Shown one piece after another: positions 1 to 6,625 of a DNA stretch of 15,171 nucleotides. Under the pieces are notes generated by a model, which saw only the letters and a list, made by a program, of their open reading frames with translations, had not been told where the DNA came from and searched no databases. Source of the stretch: Desulfurococcales archaeon ex4484_204. Lineage in GTDB: Archaea > Thermoproteota > Thermoprotei_A > Sulfolobales > NBVN01. The stretch is from positions 1-15,171 of the forward strand of contig NJEF01000035.1 of assembly GCA_002255065.1 (NCBI GenBank), written 5' to 3'. The position numbers and the translations under genes are program-made. Each line of letters starts with the position of its first letter. Within the stretch, counting starts at the first letter, position 1.

Positions 1-935
1 GCTGGATACGCTGGAGGAACAGCATACCGGGAATGGAGTTTAAGCAGTCGGGCTATCTATGGCTAATAACTAGGGAGGAGGACTTAGTAGCTTTTAAGAA
101 GCTTGAAATCATGCTGAACTCACTAGGTATTCCTGCAAAACTCATTGATAGGGATAAGGTTAAAGAGCTCGTACGGTTCATAGAGCTAAATGACGTAGTG
201 GCCGCTATGTACGACCCAATGGCTGGTAAGTCACTGCCCTATAGGAACGCCCTTATGCTAAGGCGAGAGCTTCTAAAGCGTGGTGTTAGAATATTCGAGC
301 ACAGCCCGGTTAGGGGTTTAAGGGTAGGGGGAGGTAGGGTTACCTCCATCGACGTTGAGGGGGTTGGGGAAGTGTATTTGGGTAAGCTAGTCGTAGCTTC
401 AGGGTACTGGAGCAGGGAAATCCTGGCTAAAGTGGGTATAGAAATCCCCGTAGTAGCAGAACCCCATCACCTGCTAATAACGGAGAAGCTCAGGTACTTC
501 CTTGAACCCTTAGTTATTCATCTAGAGTCGTCATCTTACTTGGTCCAGACGGAGTCAGGTGGCGTTATAATGGGTACGGACTACGATGTCCCTGAAGGGG
601 ATTTATCGCTACACCTAGGTTTTGCTAGGAAAGTTGTATTGATCATAGTGAAGTACTTTCCGCAGTTGGAGGATGTCAATATACTCAGGATCTGGACAGG
701 GTACTACGTAAGAACACCAGATAGGCATCCAATAGTTGGTTACGTCCCGGGGTTTGAGAACGTGGTAGTAGCAATGGGGTTTAGTGGTCACGGGTATATG
801 ATGGCTCCAGTCATTGGAAGGGAGGTAGCTAACTTAGTTATCTATGGGCGTCCATCAATGAAGGAGGTGGAGTTAATGGATTTAGGAAGATTTGAGGAGG
901 GGAGATTGCTTAAGGAGGAGCTCGTCTTTGGATAG
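1..935 (+). CDS. FAD-dependent oxidoreductase (DAO family), 5'-truncated
   Basis: This is the C-terminal part of a DAO-superfamily flavoenzyme (glycine/sarcosine oxidase or D-amino-acid dehydrogenase type), which oxidises an amine or amino acid using FAD. The reading frame is open to the left edge of the window, so the N-terminal GxGxxG dinucleotide-binding motif lies outside it. An ATG at 33 is in frame, but the family's usual length and the conserved context before it (aromatic residues just ahead of the GYLWL stretch) indicate an internal Met. Visible family landmarks are GYLWL near the start, the strand LVVASGYWS closing the FAD domain, and the C-terminal TPDRHPIVG and GFSGHGYMMAPVIGR, which contact the flavin in relatives. 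The last codons overlap the following HAD gene, so the two are probably cotranscribed. The substrate cannot be read from the sequence. The family call is secure; the exact activity is not. Confidence 0.85.
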   Translation, partial: WIRWRNSIPGMEFKQSGYLWLITREEDLVAFKKLEIMLNSLGIPAKLIDRDKVKELVRFIELNDVVAAMYDPMAGKSLPYRNALMLRRELLKRGVRIFEHSPVRGLRVGGGRVTSIDVEGVGEVYLGKLVVASGYWSREILAKVGIEIPVVAEPHHLLITEKLRYFLEPLVIHLESSSYLVQTESGGVIMGTDYDVPEGDLSLHLGFARKVVLIIVKYFPQLEDVNILRIWTGYYVRTPDRHPIVGYVPGFENVVVAMGFSGHGYMMAPVIGREVANLVIYGRPSMKEVELMDLGRFEEGRLLKEELVFG

Positions 936-1533
936 GGAAGGCATCTCTAGGCTTAGGGCCTTAATAATCGATGTAGACGACACCTTAGTTGTTACTGGTA
1001 TAGATTGGGGGAGGGTGCGAAGCAGGTTAAGGGAGGAGCTAGGGGTTGAGATACCTGAGAAGCCCTTAGCTGAGAAGATCAGGTTAAGAATTAAAAGTTC
1101 CTCAAAGCTTACGAGGGCTCTTAAGATAATTGAGGAAGAGGAGATGCTGAGTGCTAAGGCTGTTAGGAGGGACGATGAGCTTGTAGCACTGCTTAACGAA
1201 TTAAGGGGTAGGAGGGTCCGCATAGCTATCGTTACGTTGAGATCGAGGGCCTCCGCTGAGGAGGTTCTTAGGTGTTTAGGTATTTATAGCTTAATAGACA
1301 TTCTAGTCACAAGGGAGGATAGCGTCTCAAGAGCGGAGCAACTTAAAATGGCTGTCAGCGCCTTAGGAGTTAAGAACGATGAGGTGGTATTCCTAGGCGA
1401 TACTGAAATCGATGAAGGCTCTGCAAGGCTTTTAGGGATAAAGTATAGAGGAGTTAGTAAGGGTCCTAATGCTAGGGGTGTTCCACAAGACCTTAAGAGG
1501 TTTCTTAAGCACTTAATACATAGCTATCCCTAG
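928..1533 (+). CDS. HAD-superfamily hydrolase (phosphatase-like)
   Basis: This is a small HAD phosphohydrolase. Motif I, DVDDT at residues 15-19 (numbered from the TTG at 928), supplies the nucleophile Asp15 and the acid/base Asp17. Motif II is the Thr of IVTLRS, and motif IV is the GDTEID segment near the C-terminus, which binds Mg2+. A helical insert of about 70 residues between motifs I and II fits a C1-type cap, as in phosphoglycolate phosphatase relatives. I chose the TTG at 928 because AAGGAGGAG at 912-920 is an excellent ribosome-binding site about eight bases ahead of it. A longer version from the TTG at 892 is possible but puts that site inside the gene. It overlaps the end of the upstream oxidoreductase by eight bases, suggesting translational coupling. 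The substrate is unknown; it could repair or recycle a phosphorylated metabolite. Confidence 0.8.
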   Translation: MDREGISRLRALIIDVDDTLVVTGIDWGRVRSRLREELGVEIPEKPLAEKIRLRIKSSSKLTRALKIIEEEEMLSAKAVRRDDELVALLNELRGRRVRIAIVTLRSRASAEEVLRCLGIYSLIDILVTREDSVSRAEQLKMAVSALGVKNDEVVFLGDTEIDEGSARLLGIKYRGVSKGPNARGVPQDLKRFLKHLIHSYP

Positions 1534-1567
1534 CCGTGATACCGCGTTTTAGGTAGAATGATCTACG

Positions 1568-1593
1568 CCTAGGGCTGTAAACAGCTACCTAGG
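1568..1593. repeat. Imperfect inverted repeat between HAD and archaemetzincin genes
   Basis: The arms are CCTAGG plus GCTGT on the left and ACAGC, a two-base TA bulge, then CCTAGG on the right, around an AA centre. As RNA it would form an 11-pair hairpin with one bulge. It sits about 35 bases after the HAD stop and about 75 before the archaemetzincin start. It could end the upstream transcript or be a dyad operator; no T-run follows directly, so terminator function is not demonstrated. Confidence 0.4.
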
Positions 1594-1617
1594 AGTATAA
1601 CCCTTTACGGATGGGAA

Positions 1618-1666
1618 GGGCTTAAAATCTTAACCTGGGGAACTACTCTAATCTCTTGAGGTAGGA
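1618..1666 (+). promoter_or_regulatory. Promoter and ribosome-binding site of the archaemetzincin gene
   Basis: An A/T-rich box (CTTAAAATCT, 1621-1630) lies about 40 bases ahead of the ATG at 1667, where an archaeal TATA box would place transcription start near 1650. GAGGT at 1658-1662 is a likely Shine-Dalgarno element. The resulting leader would be very short. A second A/T box (GTATAA, near 1595) is a weaker alternative. Confidence 0.45.
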
Positions 1667-2236
1667 ATGAAGGTCGTTTTAACCCCCCTTGGGAGGGTGC
1701 ATCGTAGCGTTAATGAGTTAGTAAGTAATGTATTGGCAAGGACGTTTAATTCGGAGGTTACCGTGCATAGCGAGCTAAGCATCCCTGGTGAGTGCGTTGA
1801 TAGTTTAAGGGGTCAGGTAAGGGCTGATTGCCTAACCACGTGGCTCATGTCGAGGATGCGTAGAGAGAGCGTAGATTACGATATAGCGTTAGGTATTGCT
1901 GATGTCGATGGCTACATCCCTGGTCTAAACTTCGTTTTCGGGGTAGCCTTTCCCTCACTAAAAACCGCCACGGTTTACCTAGCTAGGCTACGATTTGGAG
2001 TGTCTAAAGATGGGGAGTCCTACTCTAAATTCCTTGAAAGGATGATTAAGGAGGTTATGCACGAGCTAGGTCACTTACTCGGCCTTAGACACTGTAGCAA
2101 CCCAAGGTGTGTTATGCACTTCAGTAACAGCGTATTTGACACCGATATGAAGTCGTGGAGGTTTTGTAGTAAGTGTTTTAGGGAGCTGGTCGCTAGAGGT
2201 GTTTACGTAAGTAGCGGGGCGGTGCTTAATAGCTAA
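1667..2236 (+). CDS. amzA: Archaemetzincin-type zinc metalloprotease
   Basis: This 189-residue protein is an archaemetzincin, a compact metzincin-clan metallopeptidase found across archaea and in vertebrates. The active-site zinc motif reads HELGHLLGLRH at residues 132-142, with zinc ligands His132, His136 and His142 and catalytic Glu133. It is followed by the family's distinctive four-cysteine second zinc site, Cys143 and Cys148 plus the later pair Cys167 and Cys170 (FCSKC), and by the Met-turn methionine in CVM (Met150). The length and the complete motif set match active archaeal members. There is no signal peptide, so it should act in the cytoplasm; physiological substrates are not known for the family. 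It appears to be a single-gene unit with its own promoter. Its stop codon overlaps the stop of the convergent SDR gene. Confidence 0.95.
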   Translation: MKVVLTPLGRVHRSVNELVSNVLARTFNSEVTVHSELSIPGECVDSLRGQVRADCLTTWLMSRMRRESVDYDIALGIADVDGYIPGLNFVFGVAFPSLKTATVYLARLRFGVSKDGESYSKFLERMIKEVMHELGHLLGLRHCSNPRCVMHFSNSVFDTDMKSWRFCSKCFRELVARGVYVSSGAVLNS

Positions 2237-3039
2237 AAGACGTGGTTTAGCAACCCTCCATCAACGGGTATTGAAGCCCCGTTAACGTAGGACGCCCTAG
2301 GGGATAGGAGGAACGCAACCACCTCACCTACTTCCTCAGGGGTTCCAAGTCTCCTCACTGGCACCTCCTTAGCGACCATGTCGAAGTATGCTTTAGGGCT
2401 AGAACCCTTCTCCCTAGCCCACCTTTCAGCTAAGTACCTCTGCCTATCAGTTAGTATATGGCCTGGCAGAACCATGTTTACCCTAACCCCCTTAGGGCCT
2501 AGCTCCTTAGCTAAGGTCTTCACAAGACCAGCGATCGATATCCTCAATGTGTTTGATAGTGCTATCATTGGTATCGGCTCCCTTATAGCAATGCTTGTTA
2601 GGAAGACCATGGAGCCCCTAGATTTAAGGATATGAGGTAGTGAGTACTTAGTAAGCCATAAAGCGCTCATTATTAGTAGCTTAACACCGTAGTCCCAGTC
2701 GTCAATGCTTAACTCGGTAAAGCGGCCTCCCTTAGGAGGTCCAGTTACGTAGGCGAAGCCGTCAAGACCCCCCATTAAACTTACTGACCTACCTACGAGC
2801 TTTCTAACATCGCTCTCTACGGTTAGATCTGCAGCTACCCCGTAAACCCTGTTCCTAGCTATAGAACTTAACTCGCTCGCAGCTTTTCTCACGCTATCGT
2901 CTGACCTACCGTTAATAGTTACTACAGCACCCTCCCTTAATAACACCTTAGCTATGCCCCTACCTATCCCCCTAGTAGAGGCGGTAACCAGGAATTTCTT
3001 ACCGTTGATACCTAGATAGGACACGAACCCTACACCCAC
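2233..3039 (-). CDS. Atypical short-chain dehydrogenase/reductase
   Basis: This is a Rossmann-fold SDR, often annotated as 3-oxoacyl-ACP reductase. The cofactor loop is a variant, ASTRGIG at residues 20-26 instead of TGxxxGIG, and the NNAG region reads VTGPPKGG (98-105). Ser149 fits the catalytic serine. The expected YxxxK pair reads Ser162 and Arg166 (LSNTLR). This resembles a known atypical SDR group carrying an LSNxxR motif, so the call is a family member with an undefined reaction rather than a damaged gene. PG at 192-193 and the C-terminal VNGASIPVDGG are standard SDR features. The start is GTG at 3039, overlapping the end of moeA by ten bases; GTG at 3024 is an alternative. It is the last gene of the surE-moeA-SDR operon. 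I see no evidence that it contributes to molybdopterin synthesis beyond position. Confidence 0.88.
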   Translation of the reverse strand: MGVGFVSYLGINGKKFLVTASTRGIGRGIAKVLLREGAVVTINGRSDDSVRKAASELSSIARNRVYGVAADLTVESDVRKLVGRSVSLMGGLDGFAYVTGPPKGGRFTELSIDDWDYGVKLLIMSALWLTKYSLPHILKSRGSMVFLTSIAIREPIPMIALSNTLRISIAGLVKTLAKELGPKGVRVNMVLPGHILTDRQRYLAERWAREKGSSPKAYFDMVAKEVPVRRLGTPEEVGEVVAFLLSPRASYVNGASIPVDGGLLNHVF

Positions 3040-4319
3040 CTTAAAAATGCAGGTCTTTCCCTATATAAGGGATTTATTAGCTCAACCTCAACTTCGGCGC
3101 CCTCATCAAAACCCTCAACGTCCTCGCTAATAATGAGGACCCCATTTCCCTTCAGTAGGGTAGACACGATCCCTGAACCCGTAAGTCTTAAAGGTTCAAC
3201 GTAGATCCTTCCATCCTTACCCTTAAACACTACAACCCTAAAGAAAGACCTAAAGCCTACAGCATTAGCGATTCTCCGGGTTAGAACGCCCTTGACCCTA
3301 GGACGTAGCTCCTCAGGGATCCCAAGGGACTTCTTCACTAAAGGCCTTAGAAACACCTCTAAACCTACCAGGCACGCAACCGGGAGACCTGAGAGCATAA
3401 GAACGAGCTTGCCCTTAACTACGAACGCGCCGGCAGTTCTCCCAGGTCTTAAGTTTACGCCATGAAATAATAGCTTAGAATCCCCTAACCCGTAAATAGC
3501 TTCGGGGACTAGGTCTTTACCTCCTACCGATGAGCCCCCAGTTACTACAACGACATCGGAAACCTTTAGAGCTTTGGCAACGGCCTCTCTAATAGTGTTA
3601 ACATCATCAGGCACTAAGCCGAGCCTAATGGGCTCCCCGCCGAGCTCCGCCACGTACGAGGACGCCATAAACGACGTTGAATCCACTATGTAGCCCCTAG
3701 AACCTACTTCAGATAGCTCGCTCCCAGTGCTTACAATACCTACCCTAAACCTGCGGAAGACCTTAACTCTCGGGATATTAGCTTGGGCTAGAGCAGCTAT
3801 GTGCCAGGGCCTTAACTTAGTGCCAGCCCTAACAAGTATTTCGCCCTTCTTAAAGTCCTCACCAGCCTTACTCACATTACCTAGAGGGGGCACGCTCCTT
3901 AAAACATAAACCACGTCCTTCTCGATTACTACGTTCTCTACTGGGACAACGGCGTTAGCTCCATAGGGTAATGGCGCACCGGTAAACGCTAGGATGGCTT
4001 CACCTTCTTTAAGGGTTGGGAGCTTAGCGAGCTGCTCTGAAGCCTCAATAACCATAGAGGATTTCCTAAGCATGACTGGGTTAGAGGGTGAGGCCCCAGA
4101 GGTGTCCTCAGACCTAACAGCAAATCCATCTACAGCAGCCCTATTAAAAGGGGGGTAATCGTAAGGAGCTAAGACGTCCTCAGCGGCTACCCTGCCTACA
4201 GCTTCACTTATATTGACGAGCTCCGAACCCACCGAGAGCTTAACGCTACTTAGTAACTTCTTAAGAGCAGAGTCAACGTTCTCAAACCTATCAAAGCCCA
4301 GCAACGCTTTGCGTGGCAT
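3030..4319 (-). CDS. moeA: Molybdopterin molybdenumtransferase MoeA
   Basis: MoeA inserts molybdate or tungstate into adenylylated molybdopterin to complete the cofactor, in the cytoplasm. At 429 residues it is full length. The N-terminal part holds PPFNRAAVDGFAVR (56-69), the family's conserved N-terminal signature. The MoCF-binding domain starts at VGIVSTGSEL (193-202) and carries GGSSVGGKD (261-269), the SxGxxD molybdopterin/metal loop, then NLRPGRTAGA (289-298) and the LSGLPVACL segment (309-317). The C-terminal MoeA_C beta domain follows from about residue 342, with LTGSGIVSTL near 379-388. It lies 16 bases after surE with GGGGGT as ribosome-binding site ahead of the ATG, and it overlaps the following SDR gene. 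Hyperthermophiles commonly use tungsten in ferredoxin-dependent oxidoreductases, so a tungstopterin role is possible; the metal cannot be told from the sequence. Confidence 0.95.
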   Translation of the reverse strand: MPRKALLGFDRFENVDSALKKLLSSVKLSVGSELVNISEAVGRVAAEDVLAPYDYPPFNRAAVDGFAVRSEDTSGASPSNPVMLRKSSMVIEASEQLAKLPTLKEGEAILAFTGAPLPYGANAVVPVENVVIEKDVVYVLRSVPPLGNVSKAGEDFKKGEILVRAGTKLRPWHIAALAQANIPRVKVFRRFRVGIVSTGSELSEVGSRGYIVDSTSFMASSYVAELGGEPIRLGLVPDDVNTIREAVAKALKVSDVVVVTGGSSVGGKDLVPEAIYGLGDSKLLFHGVNLRPGRTAGAFVVKGKLVLMLSGLPVACLVGLEVFLRPLVKKSLGIPEELRPRVKGVLTRRIANAVGFRSFFRVVVFKGKDGRIYVEPLRLTGSGIVSTLLKGNGVLIISEDVEGFDEGAEVEVELINPLYRERPAFLRWV

Positions 4320-4335
4320 TATACGACCCCCATGG

Positions 4336-5145
4336 CTACCCTAAGGATTTTAGGACGGTTCTTAAATGCTCTATGAAGTCGTTAACCCCCTTAGGTAGCT
4401 CAGGACATCCAGAGAGGCCCGGATGAGTTAGGTCGGACCTTAAAGGAGTTACCACTATGTAGCCCTTGCTAAGGTAGTAAGAGTCTGTTCCGCTATCAAC
4501 TACCCTACGCCCTATCAGCCAGAAGTACTCCCTGCCCCTAGGATCGACCCTCCTCTCATAGCTCTGAATAAACCTAACCTTCTGCGTTCTCGCCATAACA
4601 ACACCGCAGGGCTTACCGGGTTTAGGAATGTTTATCGATATAGCGTCTACCGATTTAAACCACCCATGCCTGATGATGTAGCTAACCGATGACTCAACAA
4701 CCCTTCTAACTAAGTATGAGAAGACCGGTTCCTCGAACTCCGTATCCGTGCTCACATCAGCGGAGAACGCTAATGCTGGGTAACCGAAGAGGCCCGCCTC
4801 AATAGCTGCCTCGACGGTTCCGGAGTATAGAATGTTTTGAGCTGAGGTGTTCTCACCTATGTTAACACCTGAGACAACCACGTCGGGTTCAAACCCGAAG
4901 ATCCCCTTAGCTACGTGGATAGCATCGACGGGTGTTCCATTAATTACGTACGTTACGAAATCATGGACGGTGAGCTCCCTCACGAATATGGGTTTGTGTA
5001 GGGTTAGTGAGTGCCCACCGCCTGACTTAGGTATCTCGGGCACTATGACTAAGACCTCCCCTAAGCCTTCTAAGGCCCTGTACGTTAAGGGTAGGGCCTT
5101 AGTCATGAATCCATCGTCGTTTACCAACAATATCTTGCTACCCAC
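4336..5145 (-). CDS. surE: 5'/3'-nucleotidase SurE
   Basis: SurE is a metal-dependent phosphatase that removes phosphate from nucleoside monophosphates and is linked to survival under stress. The metal-binding NDDG is at residues 9-12, the phosphate-site SGGGHS at 41-46, NGTP at 70-72, and SGVNIGEN at 92-99, with YSGTVEAA at 107-114; together these are the complete SurE active site. The C-terminal dimerisation part has DPRGREYFW and a VTPLRSD segment near 232-238, also typical. The length of 269 is normal. The start is GTG at 5145, which gives the expected short lead to the first beta strand; the ribosome-binding site is weak. It is the first gene of the operon with moeA and the SDR, and it is divergent from nurA across a 183-base gap. 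Function by family is firm; substrate preference is not predictable. Confidence 0.95.
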   Translation of the reverse strand: MGSKILLVNDDGFMTKALPLTYRALEGLGEVLVIVPEIPKSGGGHSLTLHKPIFVRELTVHDFVTYVINGTPVDAIHVAKGIFGFEPDVVVSGVNIGENTSAQNILYSGTVEAAIEAGLFGYPALAFSADVSTDTEFEEPVFSYLVRRVVESSVSYIIRHGWFKSVDAISINIPKPGKPCGVVMARTQKVRFIQSYERRVDPRGREYFWLIGRRVVDSGTDSYYLSKGYIVVTPLRSDLTHPGLSGCPELPKGVNDFIEHLRTVLKSLG

Positions 5146-5328
5146 AGCCTAGACCCTGCCATATTAGTCATAACCTACCTAATTAGAGCTTAGCTCGCTA
5201 TTGGTAACACTACCTCATTAGGCTTAATATTGTAGTGTTTAAGGTTAAAAATTATAATTGCTGAGTTATAGGCATGGTTGACTATGTAATAGGGGTTCTA
5301 TGCTGGCTAGGGATGCGGGTAGGTAACA
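5146..5328. promoter_or_regulatory. Divergent promoter region between surE and nurA
   Basis: This 183-base region separates surE (-) from nurA (+). The most A/T-rich block, at about 5244-5259 (TTAAAAATTATAATT), is the best TATA candidate for nurA, giving a leader of roughly 50 bases; GTTATAG near 5264-5270 is a closer alternative. GGGTAGGT at 5318-5324 is the likely nurA ribosome-binding site. For surE, A/T boxes on the minus strand lie near 5225-5233 and 5178-5185. I found no convincing RNA gene or operator. Confidence 0.45.
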
Positions 5329-6393
5329 ATGATTAGCAGAACGATCTTTGAGCTCGTTAACTCCTTAGTGAACATAGAGCTAGATAGGCCTAAGTACTCG
5401 TTAGAGATCGCTGATGCAGAGCTTGAGCCGGTTAAAGACCTAAAGCCAGTAGCCCTACCTAAGCCTAGCAGGACCTACAGCACTGTTGTAGCGCTTGACG
5501 CGTCAACCGCAACAATCCATGTGGGCGGTGGCGAACTAGCTATCTCCTCAGGCTGCATCGTTCTGCGAAACGCCTTCGTATACCCATCACCTAAGGAGGT
5601 TCGGGAAGGGCCTCCCTTTATTGGGGCACCCCTTAATACGGGGTGTGGCTGGGTGACTGATAGGTACGTTAAGCTAGGGGTTAGGTATGTAGATGACCCG
5701 GACCTACCTGAAGGAGCTTTAGCTCACGATGTTAGGATATCGCTGGAAACGTTCCTAATCGGGAAGGTCCCAGATCTTGCAGGTGTAGGGAACCCCTATG
5801 CCCTAGTCCTAATTGATGGACCTGTAGAATACCCAATAAAGCACCCTAAGGAAGGGAGCAGTTGGAACGCTGAGATAGCAAGGTTAAACGACGACAGGGT
5901 TAGCGCTATGAGGGACCTAGTCCATGGGGGCTTCATCCCCGTATCTATAGTAAAGAGGGTTTGGGGATCTAGGTATCTAACTAGAAATTCGGATATCCAT
6001 TACTTAACGGACGTTCAGTTGGTTGAGTCCGTAATCGAGCTAGGTGAACCCTTAAGAAGGCCTTCATATGTAGGTCCATGGATTGTTAAATGGGAGGGAA
6101 CTGAGAGGGTGATATACTACATTGTCAACCCGTTAAGCAGGTTCACGAAGATGTACTCGCTTTTTAGGGTGGAGTTCCTCAGGGACTCCCATGAAGTAGC
6201 TGGGAGGTTAGTAGATGATATCCTGTCGGTCATAGCGTACAGCGCGGGTAGCTACGGCATTACCGTACCTTACAAGATCTACCTAGCTGACTACATCTCT
6301 AAGAGAACAGTTAGTGAGCTAGCTAGGTTCTCCCAATACGTTATGATGCTTAAGGGCCTACCAACGCTCTATGGAGGTGTCACTATTGAGTGA
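5329..6393 (+). CDS. nurA: NurA 5'-3' nuclease
   Basis: NurA is the archaeal nuclease that works with the HerA translocase to resect DNA ends for homologous recombination. The RNase H-like core is seen in VVALDAS at residues 53-59, whose Asp57 is the expected first metal ligand, and in LVLIDGP at 159-165 with Asp163. Glu140 may be the acidic residue between them. The C-terminal part (PYKIYLADY, about 305-313) looks like the segment where relatives carry a conserved His; here I read Asp, but I cannot align it with confidence. At 354 residues it is of normal size. The start ATG is preceded by GGGTAGGT. It is followed, with overlap, by a small ORF and herA, so the three are one transcription unit. 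mre11 and rad50, which often accompany this pair, are not in the window. Confidence 0.93.
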   Translation: MISRTIFELVNSLVNIELDRPKYSLEIADAELEPVKDLKPVALPKPSRTYSTVVALDASTATIHVGGGELAISSGCIVLRNAFVYPSPKEVREGPPFIGAPLNTGCGWVTDRYVKLGVRYVDDPDLPEGALAHDVRISLETFLIGKVPDLAGVGNPYALVLIDGPVEYPIKHPKEGSSWNAEIARLNDDRVSAMRDLVHGGFIPVSIVKRVWGSRYLTRNSDIHYLTDVQLVESVIELGEPLRRPSYVGPWIVKWEGTERVIYYIVNPLSRFTKMYSLFRVEFLRDSHEVAGRLVDDILSVIAYSAGSYGITVPYKIYLADYISKRTVSELARFSQYVMMLKGLPTLYGGVTIE

Positions 6394-6625
6394 GCATGTA
6401 CAGCTAGCTGATTACATTAAGAAGAACTACGATGAAGCCTACTCAAGGGCGATGAAGCTCGGAGAGCTTATAGGTGTTGTGAGTAGGAGGAACCCATCAA
6501 TAATCTCCGAAGAGGGGGATAGGGTGCTCATCGAGGTTGACCCAGCTACCTACTACAGGTCGGGGGACTCCGTGAGCGTTGGGAATTACTTAGTATGCGT
6601 GGATATAAGGAAACTGTTGGTTTAA
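6386..6625 (+). CDS. Small ORF encoding the N-terminal half of a HerA HAS-barrel
   Basis: This is a 79-residue ORF between nurA and herA. A TTG at 6386, six bases after GGAGGTG (6373-6379), is the best start; an ATG at 6371 in the same frame would put the ribosome-binding site inside the gene. It overlaps the nurA stop and runs 31 bases into herA in another frame. After a charged N-terminal helix it reads GELIGVVSRRN, a hydrophobic strand (VLIEV), then SVSVGNYLVCVDIRK. This follows the start of the HAS-barrel that opens HerA proteins (GYV near the N-terminus, then an LGTYVVL-like strand). The remaining strands appear at the very beginning of the downstream herA frame. It is therefore probably part of HerA, either as a separately translated piece or as one gene broken by a one-base difference, rather than an unrelated protein. 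Existence as its own product is uncertain. Confidence 0.6.
   Translation: MSEHVQLADYIKKNYDEAYSRAMKLGELIGVVSRRNPSIISEEGDRVLIEVDPATYYRSGDSVSVGNYLVCVDIRKLLV

Noticed and set aside
882..1223. A 113-codon minus-strand ORF opposite the HAD gene, rich in Ser and Leu
   Set aside because: The Ser/Leu-rich composition is the antisense of AGG, GAG and TTA-rich coding sequence, and the HAD frame has clear motifs.
3030..4319. MoeA as a fused or split gene with an unusual domain
   Set aside because: All standard MoeA segments are present in order and the length is normal for a form without a fused C-terminal domain.
5274..5336. A 20-codon ORF ahead of and overlapping the nurA start, possible regulatory upstream ORF
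   Set aside because: It has no ribosome-binding site, and the likely TATA box at 5244-5259 would place transcription start at or after its ATG.
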